Assembly (NCBI GenBank): GCA_947626985.1
Contig: CANQUG010000004.1
Span: 22,522-86,521 of the forward strand
Length of the DNA: 64,000 nt
Direction of reading: 5' to 3'
Source of the DNA: an uncultured Lachnospiraceae bacterium
Lineage (GTDB): Bacteria > Bacillota > Clostridia > Lachnospirales > Lachnospiraceae
The first letter of the stretch is position 1. Every line of letters starts with the position of its first letter. Position numbers and translations under genes: made by a program. Positions 50,557 through 59,193 of the stretch are shown in pieces. The notes beneath the pieces were generated by a model that was not told the origin of the DNA, made no database searches, and saw nothing but the letters and a program-made list of their open reading frames with translations.

Positions 50557-51834
50557 TCAGTCTGCGATTCTCCCACCTTCTCCCCGCGGCGCCATATTCG
50601 ATTTTAAGGCGGACATACCGCCTTGCCTTGGCGGCGTGTCCATCCAGAATTCGTTGACTTTGTGGGTCTTGCGGTACTCGTTGGGCGTCGTTCCCATGAT
50701 CTGCTTAAAGATCTTCCCGAAATAGCTCTGGGTGGGAAAATGCACGTAGGCGGCAATGGCGGGCAGCGGGGAATCGGAGTAGATCAGCAGATTGGCGGCC
50801 CGCTCCACGCGCACCTGGTTGATGTAATCCTGAATGAGCATCCCCGTCTCTTTCTTAAACAGTCTGGAGAGATATCCGCCGCTGATGCCGAGGGGTTTGG
50901 CAATGTCCTCAATGTAAATTTTCTCACGGAAATGTTTATGAACATAGTCTTTGCATTTTACTGTATAACCGGAACCCGTCTGCTTCTGATGCAGGGCGCG
51001 GAGCTTCCGGCAAAAATCTTCGATGGAACGGTTCCGGTAATAGAGAACCGCTTTTTTCTCTTTGGCAGCCACACATTTGATAATGTAATATCCGCTGAGA
51101 CGGTACGCCTCCTCCGGAAGAATTCCCCCCGCGATGGCGGCGCGCGCCACCAGGGTGATATCTATGGTGGCGAGAATTCTCCAGTGCTGCATATCCTGCG
51201 AGGAGAAGCGCCCCGAGTCGCTGTCCATAGATTCTGAAACGCGGATGGCGTCCTCCGCCCGCCCTTCCTGCACGGCCTTGAGCATCTGCTGCTCTTCGTA
51301 GTATGTATGCCGGTAAAGCCCCTCGTCCGAGTACGCCTCGTTGGTGCTGAGCTGGAGCTGCTGTTCTTTTTGAATGTCGTATTCCGGGGAGACGTCCGAG
51401 GGCCTGGCCATGAACAGTTCCTCGTCCTTGATATCGATCCCGCAGAACAGAGATACCGCCAGCACCGCCGTATCCTTGATCTGACGCAGAGTAAAGACGC
51501 GCAGCGGACGGGACTCTTTTGTCCGGATGTGGTAGTTTTGATAAAATTGTTCCCGCTGAGGCGCATATAAGCGGCTGTTGCACATGGGTCCCAGGTACAG
51601 CCAGCCGTCCCCGCAGGCCAGGGCAAAATAGTAGGCGTTGAAAGGATCCTGCAATAAAAAGAAAACGCCGTTTTCGGCAACTCCCTCCCGGAGCTTTTTC
51701 CGCAGCACCGGATCGTGCATCAGCGGGCTGTCGATGGTATTGTCGAAATAGGCGGTCAGTTCACCGTTTTCGTATTCACAGATCAGATCGACCCCGGCGA
51801 TGGCCGCAAAGCGGTGCATCCGTTCCCGTGACAT
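50557..51834 (-). CDS. AraC family transcriptional regulator of the glycoside/ester module
   Basis: A 425-residue regulator. A long N-terminal sensory region (ligand domain unassigned, with a Cys-containing ALACGDGWLYLGPMC) precedes the AraC HTH near residues 285-385 (IYIEDIAKPLGISGGYLSRLFKKETGMLIQDYINQVRVERAANLL; PLPAIAAYVHFPTQSYFGKIFKQIMGTTPNEYR). A ~35-residue Gly/Arg-rich tail follows. ATG 51834 is preferred, as GGAGG lies 8 bp upstream, over a longer frame starting at TTG. It is divergent from the hydrolase-esterase-transporter operon and should control it; direct repeats in the intergenic region are its likely sites. Confidence 0.88.
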   Translation of the reverse strand: MSRERMHRFAAIAGVDLICEYENGELTAYFDNTIDSPLMHDPVLRKKLREGVAENGVFFLLQDPFNAYYFALACGDGWLYLGPMCNSRLYAPQREQFYQNYHIRTKESRPLRVFTLRQIKDTAVLAVSLFCGIDIKDEELFMARPSDVSPEYDIQKEQQLQLSTNEAYSDEGLYRHTYYEEQQMLKAVQEGRAEDAIRVSESMDSDSGRFSSQDMQHWRILATIDITLVARAAIAGGILPEEAYRLSGYYIIKCVAAKEKKAVLYYRNRSIEDFCRKLRALHQKQTGSGYTVKCKDYVHKHFREKIYIEDIAKPLGISGGYLSRLFKKETGMLIQDYINQVRVERAANLLIYSDSPLPAIAAYVHFPTQSYFGKIFKQIMGTTPNEYRKTHKVNEFWMDTPPRQGGMSALKSNMAPRGEGGRIAD

Positions 51835-51920
51835 AAGCATCTCCTCCCAGAACATCGGATTCTCTTCCCACATCATAACATAAAGCGCCAAAAAAGGACA
51901 GGAAATTTGTGCCGCGCCGC

Positions 51921-51976
51921 TCTTTGTCCGGAAATAAGCCCGCGCAAAGCAATCTTTGTCCGAAATAACGACAAAT
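51921..51976. promoter_or_regulatory. Direct-repeat operator between the AraC and hydrolase genes
   Basis: TCTTTGTCCGGAAATAA (51921-51937) recurs as TCTTTGTCCGAAATAA (51953-51968), 32 bp apart, on one face of the helix as AraC proteins need. The second copy is followed by CGACAAAT, giving ATAACGACAAAT (51965-51976), which also recurs upstream of the transporter gene at 55037-55048. A TACAAT -10 at 52015 lacks a good -35, as in activated promoters. Confidence 0.68.
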
Positions 51977-52069
51977 ACTGTGAATTAAGGATATATTTCG
52001 AATCCTGTCATAAGTACAATAATAAACAGTTCAAACTACTTTTTTCAGAAAAAAGAGGAGGAAATGATC

Positions 52070-53263
52070 ATGCATGAGCGATTTTACGGCGTGGGTGAGC
52101 CTCTCATTCAGCGCCAGCGGGATCAGGGGATCGACGCGCCGGCCTGTCTGGACCTGGTAAAAGGTCTGGGCTGCAACGCGTTTCGGAACTGGATGCACCT
52201 GACGGAGCTGCTGAATGATCCCGCAACGCCCAACTGGGAAGAGGTGGAAAGGCACCGGGCTCTCCTGGATCGGGCGGCAGCGCTGGATATCGAAGTCACC
52301 GCCATGAGCCACGAATGGTTTTTGCCCGCAGGCTGCGGGCAGACAAAGGGACACGCCATGCCGGCCCGGGACCTCACGCCGGGCAGCCTCTACCGTCAGG
52401 CGCTGGATATGCTGGAGACGAGCTGGTATACCATGGTTTCCCTGTTTCCCCAGGTGGCGATCTGGGAAGTGGGAAATGAGTGGAACCTGAACGCTTTTCT
52501 CCATCCGGACGGCTTCCTGGACTCGGACATGTCCCGCCCTTTCACGGCGGATGAGAAGATGGATATCGCCGTGGATATGATGTATTTCGCCGCCCGGGGC
52601 GTGCGCCGGGCCAATCCGAAGGCGCTGGTGGCGTCCTTCTCCCCGGCTCTGTCCACTCCGGGCCTCGGCGGGGATATGCCGGATTTCCTTCCGGTAATGT
52701 ACGGCGTGGCCTGGACGCTGGATAAGGTCTACTCCCGGATAAAAAGCGGGAAATTCTGGTCTGCCAATACCGACGATTACTTTGACCTTCTGGCGTGGCA
52801 CCCGTACGTGTTCACCAACCGGGAAGTCTCCGATGCGGATCTGTTCTTAGATGTGGACGAGCCGGATCAGCTCTGGAAGAGCTACAACGACGCGGCCTAC
52901 AAGGTCATGAAGAAGTACGGCGACGGCCACAGACAGGTGCTGCTTACAGAGTCCGGTTTCACCGACTGCGGCAACCCCGACTGGGAGAGGCGCTACGCCG
53001 GGTACAACAAGCGGATGCTGGAAATTGCGGCGGAGCTTCCTTACGTAAGAACCCTGCATAATTTCCGTCTGCTCAATGAAAATGCCATGCTCCGGCGCGG
53101 GGGCATCGAGCAGAACCAGATCGGCGGGCTGACGGAGGTGTATTTCGGCATCTTCACCGACCCGGAGGAGGGATGCCGTCCGCGGGCAAGAGCGAAGGCG
53201 ATCCAGGAGATGACCGGAAGCGCGGCCGACCTGGAGGCCATTGGAAGAAAAATATCATTATAA
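52070..53263 (+). CDS. Glycoside hydrolase, clan GH-A TIM barrel (GH5/GH39-like)
   Basis: A 397-residue cytoplasmic enzyme with no signal peptide. The retaining clan-A acid/base is seen as E137 in VAIWEVGNEWNLN and the nucleophile as E294 in VLLTESGFTDC; both sit at the ends of predicted strands 4 and 7. FDLLAWHPYVF near 240 is another conserved strand. ATG 52070 has AGGAGG 8 bp before it; the ATG at 52064 is too close. Being intracellular and encoded with a GPH transporter, it probably cleaves imported small glycosides. The exact family and bond are not assigned. Confidence 0.8.
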   Translation: MHERFYGVGEPLIQRQRDQGIDAPACLDLVKGLGCNAFRNWMHLTELLNDPATPNWEEVERHRALLDRAAALDIEVTAMSHEWFLPAGCGQTKGHAMPARDLTPGSLYRQALDMLETSWYTMVSLFPQVAIWEVGNEWNLNAFLHPDGFLDSDMSRPFTADEKMDIAVDMMYFAARGVRRANPKALVASFSPALSTPGLGGDMPDFLPVMYGVAWTLDKVYSRIKSGKFWSANTDDYFDLLAWHPYVFTNREVSDADLFLDVDEPDQLWKSYNDAAYKVMKKYGDGHRQVLLTESGFTDCGNPDWERRYAGYNKRMLEIAAELPYVRTLHNFRLLNENAMLRRGGIEQNQIGGLTEVYFGIFTDPEEGCRPRARAKAIQEMTGSAADLEAIGRKISL

Positions 53264-53433
53264 TTTTGTGTGCGCCGCAGCCAGGACGCATCATCACAGG
53301 AAAACCCTAATCATTGCACGTATCCGGTTCCCTGCGCAGAGCCAGGAGCGGGCCCGCGAGAGGTAGCGCAGGGGCCTGCGGGCCCGCAGCTCCGTGCCGC
53401 CCCCGTGCAAATTCAGTGAAGGAGGAGAAACAC

Positions 53434-54993
53434 ATGACAGAACACATTGTACAGACCCTTTCCGGCAAGGTACAGGGCTATGAAAGAAACGGACTCGTGG
53501 AATACCTGGGGATTCCCTACGCGGAACCGCCCATCGGCCCGCTCCGCTTCAGGCGCTGCGTCCCCATCGCCCCCTGGGAGGGAATCTTTGACGCCAAAGA
53601 GTACGGCCCGGCCCCGGTCCAATTCGACAAAGGACAGGATGTGGGCAGCGAGGACTGCCTGACGATCAACATCCAGCGGCCTCTCGACGGGGACAGGCTT
53701 CCGGTCTTCGTCTATATTTACGGCGGCGGCTACCACACCGGCTCAGCCTGCGACGGCATCTACAACGGCAGGGCCTTTGCCAGAGACGGCCTGGTCTTTG
53801 TCTCCTTTCAGTATCGGCTGAACGTGCTGGGTTTCTATGATTTCACCACCTACCCCGGCTGCAAAGACTTCGACTCCAACTGCGGCCTCTCGGATCAGAT
53901 TGAAGCCATGCGATGGATCCATGAGAATATCGCAGCCTTCGGCGGCGACCCGGAGCGGGTTACCATCTGCGGAGAGTCGGCGGGGGGAGCCTCCGTCGTC
54001 AATATGCTGGCCTGCCCCGGTGTGAAGGGCTATTTCCAGCAGGCTATCGCCCAGAGCGGTCTTCCCAACTGCGTCATGACCCATCAGATCGCCCGGGAGA
54101 ACATCGATCTGCTGATTGAGGGACTGGGATGGAACGAGGCAGATCTTCCGAAACTGCGCACAGAGGATCCACACCGCCTGGCCCGGGCCACGGAGTATGT
54201 GTCCCAGAAACACCAGTACAAGAACCCCGGCATCTTCCTGCCCTGCCCGGTACAGGACGACCTGCTGCCGGTGCGGCCCATCGATGCCATCCGCGGCGGC
54301 AGCGCCGAGGGCGTAAAGCTGATCATCGGCACCAATATGGACGAGGGCACTATGTTCGTTCATCCGGAGAACACGGGCTTCCCCAATTCCTGGGCCATGA
54401 TCGTGGATATGCTGGAGCGGAACCATCACGCTGACGCGATTCCGGAGATCGTCGGCTTCTACCATCCTTCCGCCAGAGATTATTTCATGCTCTTCCAGTC
54501 CGAGCCGCAGCAGGGGCTGGGCAAATTTGACGTGGCGCGGGGCGACCACAGACAGCGCGGCGGCGATCCGTTCATCCGCTTCGCCACGGACTATGCCTTC
54601 CAGATGCCCGCCATCAAGGTGGCCGCGGGACAAAAGAAATACACAGAGGACGTGTGGATGTACCGCTACGAGCTGGTGACCAGATCCGGGAAGGAAACCG
54701 GCTGGAAGGCGACCCACGCCGCGGAGATCCCTGCCGTCTTCGATGTCCGGGACCACGAATTCAGTCATTTCATCTATGACGGGGAGCCTGAGGAGCTGTT
54801 CGATCAGATGGCCGCCGAAATGCACGGCGACTGGGTACGCTTCGCGCTCACCGGAGAGCCGAATCCCGACTGGCCGCGCTTTACGGGGGCGGAATCGCCG
54901 GTTCGCATCTACGACCGCAATACCCGGACGGAGGTTCTCGACCGCCGGCATCTGATGCAGATCTGGGGCGACATGCGTTTCTATGAAGCCTGA
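53434..54993 (+). CDS. Type-B carboxylesterase
   Basis: A 519-residue alpha/beta-hydrolase. The oxyanion loop is YIYGGGYHTGS near residue 95, the nucleophile S182 lies in TICGESAGGASVV, the catalytic Glu in GTNMDEGTMF near 305, and the His in THAAEIPAVFD near 430. The N-terminus VQTLSGKVQGYERNGLVEYLGIPYAEPPIGPLRF is the family start pattern. ATG 53434 has GGAGG 10 bp upstream; an upstream extension through GC-rich sequence is rejected. No signal peptide is present, so it acts inside the cell, probably removing an acyl or aryl-ester group from the substrate also attacked by the neighbouring glycosidase. Confidence 0.93.
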   Translation: MTEHIVQTLSGKVQGYERNGLVEYLGIPYAEPPIGPLRFRRCVPIAPWEGIFDAKEYGPAPVQFDKGQDVGSEDCLTINIQRPLDGDRLPVFVYIYGGGYHTGSACDGIYNGRAFARDGLVFVSFQYRLNVLGFYDFTTYPGCKDFDSNCGLSDQIEAMRWIHENIAAFGGDPERVTICGESAGGASVVNMLACPGVKGYFQQAIAQSGLPNCVMTHQIARENIDLLIEGLGWNEADLPKLRTEDPHRLARATEYVSQKHQYKNPGIFLPCPVQDDLLPVRPIDAIRGGSAEGVKLIIGTNMDEGTMFVHPENTGFPNSWAMIVDMLERNHHADAIPEIVGFYHPSARDYFMLFQSEPQQGLGKFDVARGDHRQRGGDPFIRFATDYAFQMPAIKVAAGQKKYTEDVWMYRYELVTRSGKETGWKATHAAEIPAVFDVRDHEFSHFIYDGEPEELFDQMAAEMHGDWVRFALTGEPNPDWPRFTGAESPVRIYDRNTRTEVLDRRHLMQIWGDMRFYEA

Positions 54994-55035
54994 CAGGATC
55001 CGTGAAGCGGGAACAAGCAGGTAAAGCTTGAGCGG

Positions 55036-55092
55036 ATTAACGACAAATTGTGCCGATAAATGATATATAAGGCAACGTATTTTCCCTATAAT
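55036..55092 (+). promoter_or_regulatory. Possible second AraC-controlled promoter before the transporter
   Basis: ATTAACGACAAATTGTG (55036-55052) resembles the motif ATAACGACAAATACTGTG upstream of the hydrolase gene, and a TATAAT follows at 55087-55092. The transporter may thus have its own promoter under the same regulator. Confidence 0.5.
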
Positions 55093-55146
55093 AGAGGCAA
55101 GAAAGGGCAAAAGCCCGAAAAGAAATGAAAACGAGGAGGAAACAAA

Positions 55147-56565
55147 ATGGCAAAAGAACTCGGTTTAGACAAAGACGGTCAGCAGAAGCACCTGAAACCG
55201 GTCGATTATCTGACGGACTCTCTGGGGCAGTTCTCCCTGAACTCCATCAATCAGCTCACCGGTCAGATGACCTACTTCTACACCACGAAGGTGGGCATGG
55301 CTTCCGGCACCGTGGGCACGGTGCTGCTGATCTCCAAGATTTTCGACGCGGTCAGCGATCTGATCATGGGGAAACTGGTGGATAAAACCAATACGAAGGA
55401 CGGCAAGGCCAGGCCTTGGCTCTTCCGCATGATCATTCCGACTGTCCTGGCGCTGGTGCTGCTGTTCACCGTTCCTTCCAGTATGGGAGCGTTCCGCTAC
55501 GTGTACGCGCTGATCACCTGCGTCTTCGCGAACGCGGTCGTCTACACGGCAATCAGTGTTCCTTACTACACAATGATGTCTTACAAGACCAAGAGCTCCG
55601 AGGAGAAAGGTAAGATGGGCACCTGGCGTGCGGCCGTCGGCTACGCGGTGGGCGTGGGCTGCGGCATCGGCCTCATCCCGATCACAGTGGCCCTCGGCGA
55701 CGATCAGATGGCCTGGATCAAATTCGCGGCGATTCTGGGCATCCTTGCCGGGATCTGCCTGTTCATCACCTACAAATGCTCCCGCGAGATTTATCACGAC
55801 GAGGGCGCCATGGCGGAGAAGGAAGCCAGGATCTCGATCATCGAGGGCGTCAAGATGCTGATCCACAACAAATATTGGATCATCATCACGATCGTGGGCG
55901 TGGCCATGAACATTATGTACGGCGTTGTCCTGGTGGCTCCCATGTTCTACGGCTCCATCATCCTGGACAACCCCGGCTTCTACAGCACGGTCAACACGGT
56001 CAACATCTTCCCCTCTGTCGTCGGTTTCCTGACAGTGGGCTTCTGGATCAAAAAATTTGGTCTGACCGGGACCGCCAAATGCGCTTCCATCATCGGTATC
56101 GCGGGCTGTCTCATCCGTATGGCTGCCCCGATGAACCCCACCGTGTTTCTGGCAGGCGGCTGTCTCGTGATGTACGGCACCATCCCGCTGATCTCTGTGC
56201 TCCCGGCCATGACCTTAAATACGGCTGAGCAGAACATGCAGAACTACGGCGTGCGCATCACCGGTATGACCAACTCTTCCAACTCCTTCGTCGGCAAGCT
56301 GGGCGGCGGCGTGGGCGGTTCCCTGATCGGCTGGGTGCTGGCGGCCGGCGGCTACGATGCCTTCCTGGCAACTGGCGGCGGCGCTGCCAACCTGACCGGA
56401 GCCCTGAAAACGGCTGTATTTGCGGTCAACACCTATATCCCGATGGCCATGTACATCGTCATCCTGCTGTTCCTGCTCCGTTACGATTATGAGGAGAAGC
56501 TTCCGGAGATCATTCGCAGCAACGCGAAGATCGAGGCGGAGACCATGAAGGGCAAAAATGCGTAA
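55147..56565 (+). CDS. MFS transporter, glycoside-pentoside-hexuronide (GPH) family
   Basis: A 472-residue cation-symporter-type permease with twelve hydrophobic segments. The opening QFSLNSINQLTGQMTYFYTTKVGMASGTVGTVLLISKIFDAVSDLIMGKLVDKTNTKDGKARPWL is the MelB/GPH signature, including the D..D..G...D..T..R.GK.RPWL loop that binds the coupling ion. GGAGG precedes ATG 55147. It ends the module with the glycosidase and esterase and should import their substrate. A hairpin terminator lies about 135 bp downstream. The sugar is unknown. Confidence 0.93.
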   Translation: MAKELGLDKDGQQKHLKPVDYLTDSLGQFSLNSINQLTGQMTYFYTTKVGMASGTVGTVLLISKIFDAVSDLIMGKLVDKTNTKDGKARPWLFRMIIPTVLALVLLFTVPSSMGAFRYVYALITCVFANAVVYTAISVPYYTMMSYKTKSSEEKGKMGTWRAAVGYAVGVGCGIGLIPITVALGDDQMAWIKFAAILGILAGICLFITYKCSREIYHDEGAMAEKEARISIIEGVKMLIHNKYWIIITIVGVAMNIMYGVVLVAPMFYGSIILDNPGFYSTVNTVNIFPSVVGFLTVGFWIKKFGLTGTAKCASIIGIAGCLIRMAAPMNPTVFLAGGCLVMYGTIPLISVLPAMTLNTAEQNMQNYGVRITGMTNSSNSFVGKLGGGVGGSLIGWVLAAGGYDAFLATGGGAANLTGALKTAVFAVNTYIPMAMYIVILLFLLRYDYEEKLPEIIRSNAKIEAETMKGKNA

Positions 56566-56700
56566 ACTCATAAAAATGATTAAATTTTGGTGGGTTTTAT
56601 TTCTGAATGCCGACTTTTTCAGCAGACTATGCTTATGAAAGACTGAAAGAAGCACTGCGGCAAGCGGCCGGCTTCAGATCATAGTTGTTTTAAATTATCA

Positions 56701-56738
56701 AACAGCCGTCACCTGGCCGGGTGGCGGCTGTTGTCTTT
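56701..56738 (+). terminator. Terminator of the glycoside/ester operon
   Basis: CAGCCGTCACC pairs with GGTGGCGGCTG (one G-T pair) across CTGGCCG, followed by TTGTCTTTT. The remaining gap to 57140 holds only a coiled-coil fragment. Confidence 0.75.
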
Positions 56739-56933
56739 TGAATATTTTATAAAGAGCATCTATATATCGATTGGAATCACCTCTGAACATACTCCAATCC
56801 AATCTGGCAGGTAGTTTGTCACATTCATAAGATATCTAAACTACCTCTTTCTAAAAGTCTCAAATGAAATATATTGCCTTAATTAAATACTTTCCAGGCT
56901 TTTTTATGATTATGAGCAGGAAAAAAATCCATA

Positions 56934-57008
56934 GAATCTCTAAATGATCAGATTGCAGCCCTGGCAGATGACAAAAAGAATCTTGAGAAAGAAAATGAAA
57001 AACTCAAA
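56934..57008 (+). pseudogene. Coiled-coil gene fragment
   Basis: About 25 codons read ESLNDQIAALADDKKNLEKE and NEKLKAED, a heptad-rich stretch without start or proper end. It resembles the tails of Rpn-type nucleases, like the fragments near 59.0 and 61.9 kb. Confidence 0.5.
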
Positions 57009-57140
57009 GCTGAAGATCCGGTTCCACTGTTCGTCTGTAAACAACCTTGCAACCCAGATACTCCGTTCCGGAAAGTGCCTGCTGCAACGCGTACTCCTTC
57101 ACATCGCCCGCCCATGAAACAAGGCTGTCGAACAGGGGGC

Positions 57141-58151
57141 CTATGCGCTGTTCATTAGCATATCATGGATATAAGCATTCAGCCCTTCTTCCGTTCCGAT
57201 TCCATATTTACGGTTTATGGCCACGTAATATTTCATGATAGTCTCTTTCGGCAAAAGCTCACTGGACGGAATACTGTCTCCGTAACCTTTTCTGGCTTCC
57301 TTCCAGGGATCCTCATTATGCGTGATTCGCTCCAGAACCTTGCCGCCATACATACCGAACGTATTCACCACAAGATCGATCACATTCTTTTCTTCCTGCG
57401 TCAGTGCATCCGCTGCTCCCACAAACAGAGCGAAACGCGCGTCATCGATCGGATTATATTTGAAATCCCTGAACAGTTCATACACCTCCGGATAAACAGG
57501 ACCATGCACCCATGCCCTGCAGTCCTCTTCAAAGATCGGTCTGCCGTAAAGCGCGGAATAAACGCCCTGTATGAAATAAAGGAGTTTCTGCAGCGTCAGA
57601 GGTGTCACCTCTTCCAGCTTTTCAAACAGATATGCGATCACCCTCAGCATTTTATCTGATACAGAGAACAGCCCCTCAATGCTTTCAGCCGCCGCCATCG
57701 CCTTCTTATATGCCGTATCGGTCAGCTTATCCCTGTTCTCCATGAGCTTTTGCTTCATGAATGCCGGAGATGATAAAGCAGCCCTTACCACATCAGAGTA
57801 TTCTTTGGACGGCACCTGACCTTCCAGATACCGGGGTATTGTTACCTCGCCAAATCCAAGCGCAAGGGACAGAGGAGCCTTTCCGATCTTATAGATTTTC
57901 ATGAGCTTTTCGATATCATCGATGGATACAAGCCCTTCTGCCGTTCTGTACTGTTCATCTATCTCCCGGACATTCTTATCGATAAGCCCCGGAATGCTCA
58001 TTTCCCCGCCGCACTCCGCGCATATAGCTGCCGTAATACCGAAAACATAATCCTTATCCCTTATGGTTTTGACAATTTCCTTTTTCTGTAAATGGTACTT
58101 TGTCTCTTTCCTGCACTCGATGCAGAAATCTCGTCTTTCATTCTCTGTCAT
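57141..58151 (-). CDS. Antitoxin with MqsA-like zinc ribbon, HTH and Panacea/SocA (DUF4065) domain
   Basis: A 336-residue three-part antitoxin. Residues 1-55 contain FCIECRKETKYHLQKKEI...AAICAECGGEM, a CxxC..CxxC zinc ribbon like YgiT/MqsA. Residues ~75-130 hold an HTH (IDDIEKLMKIYKIGKAPLSLALGFGEVTIPRYLEG). Residues ~180-330 are a Panacea domain (LTLQKLLYFIQGVYSALYGRPIFEEDCRAWVHGPVYPEVYELF), a hyperpromiscuous toxin-neutralising fold. ATG 58151 has GGAGG 9 bp upstream. The toxin gene lies 28 bp upstream in the same operon. It probably represses the operon as well. A 3' fragment of a second copy is at 61200-61652. Confidence 0.9.
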   Translation of the reverse strand: MTENERRDFCIECRKETKYHLQKKEIVKTIRDKDYVFGITAAICAECGGEMSIPGLIDKNVREIDEQYRTAEGLVSIDDIEKLMKIYKIGKAPLSLALGFGEVTIPRYLEGQVPSKEYSDVVRAALSSPAFMKQKLMENRDKLTDTAYKKAMAAAESIEGLFSVSDKMLRVIAYLFEKLEEVTPLTLQKLLYFIQGVYSALYGRPIFEEDCRAWVHGPVYPEVYELFRDFKYNPIDDARFALFVGAADALTQEEKNVIDLVVNTFGMYGGKVLERITHNEDPWKEARKGYGDSIPSSELLPKETIMKYYVAINRKYGIGTEEGLNAYIHDMLMNSA

Positions 58152-58178
58152 AGCGATCACCTCCGATTTGCCTCCTGC

Positions 58179-58565
58179 TTATCTAAAATAGTATGTGAGC
58201 GGATACTTCTGTTTATGAAATGAAATAACGATCAAAAAATAGTTCTCCAGATTATTAAATTTGATATACAAAGACACAGCCTTTTCTTCTGTTCCGTTTC
58301 TCTCCAAAAGGATAACATCTTTGCCAAATACATACAGCTGCTCATGCTCAAAGCCTTTATGTTCATTCTGAAGGATCTCTGAAAAATCCAGTACCGTAAG
58401 GCTCAACAGGATTTCCTTTGCTTTTGCTTCATCAATAACGTAATCCAGGAACAGATTAATATTGTCCTGCCTTCTGGAATTCCGGTCTATTCTGTATCTG
58501 TCACTTTCAACAGCTTCTTTCACCGCGGTAAGATACTGTTCAATCTCCTTTTTATCTATGCTCAA
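58179..58565 (-). CDS. MqsR-type toxin partner of the Panacea antitoxin
   Basis: A ~128-residue protein: IDKKEIEQYLTAVKEAVESDRYRIDRNSRRQDNINLFLDYVIDEAKAKEILLSLTVLDFSEILQNEHKGFEHEQLYVFGKDVILLERNGTEEKAVSLYIKFNNLENYFLIVISFHKQ. The pattern (EI...L..L...DF...L.NE...E..YVFGK...L) is that of the MqsR-family toxins found with SocA/Panacea antitoxins, which act as mRNA interferases in characterised MqsR. I place the start at TTG 58565 because GGAGG lies 8 bp upstream; longer frames reach into sequence with no ribosome site. Toxin-first order with a downstream antitoxin, as in mqsRA. Confidence 0.78.
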   Translation of the reverse strand: MSIDKKEIEQYLTAVKEAVESDRYRIDRNSRRQDNINLFLDYVIDEAKAKEILLSLTVLDFSEILQNEHKGFEHEQLYVFGKDVILLERNGTEEKAVSLYIKFNNLENYFLIVISFHKQKYPLTYYFR

Positions 58566-58956
58566 TACTTTATCCTCCGCAGAATTAATGATATGATTTT
58601 TCTTTTTTTCTATCATCATTATAGCTGCATGACTTGATTTTGTCAATATCCTATCATGAAATTCAGAAAATGTCAGGCAGCAGAAAAATCCGCTTCGTCT
58701 TCCCCCAGACGGACCCGCAGCAGCAGAAATTTGGCAGAATTCGCGCTCGTTCTTATACCTGATTCCGTCTTTTTCACAGAGCATGCACCTCCTCGTCACA
58801 TACAAAGAAAAAGCTCCCATTTTTACCCTCCGGACAAAAAAAGATTTTCCCTGTCCAGGTGTGACTTTTCTCTCGCATCCCAGACAGAGAAAGTCAAAAT
58901 CAAATATTTTAAGCCTCTGACATATTTACTTGTAATTTTTAAGGCAGCTATATATA

Positions 58957-59171
58957 ATTGAAATCACCAACCAACAGAGGTGGCTTTGGATGATGATTGA
59001 TTATAGAAAACTTGTGCAGGCATGCCATCCGAGTTTCACAGAGAATGGGCCGCTCACCAAAATCTTGCCAAAGCATATCATGAATTACAGGAAAAATTTG
59101 ATGCTTTGCAGAAAGAAAAAGAGATTTCCGACGGCAGAATCCAGGATCTGGAACGCCAGATAAAAGTCTTC
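58957..59171 (+). pseudogene. Duplicated fragment with coiled-coil tail, copy 1
   Basis: GAAATCACCAACCAACAGAG begins a block also found at 61655-61977. Its 3' part encodes HREWAAHQNLAKAYHELQEK and a heptad-rich continuation ending RIQDLERQIK, without a proper start. A segment of about 100 bp present in the other copy is missing here near 59022. In the wider gap 58566-59193 nothing else is recognised. Confidence 0.65.
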
Positions 59172-59193
59172 TTACAGTCAAACGCCATTTTCG

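Noticed and set aside
53314..53433. N-terminal extension of the carboxylesterase
   Set aside because: The extension is a GC-rich hairpin-containing stretch, and the ATG at 53434 has a strong ribosome site directly before the conserved family start.
58566..58820. Longer N-terminus for the MqsR-type toxin
   Set aside because: The extra ~85 codons are Cys/Arg-rich with no ribosome site, whereas TTG 58565 is preceded by GGAGG.
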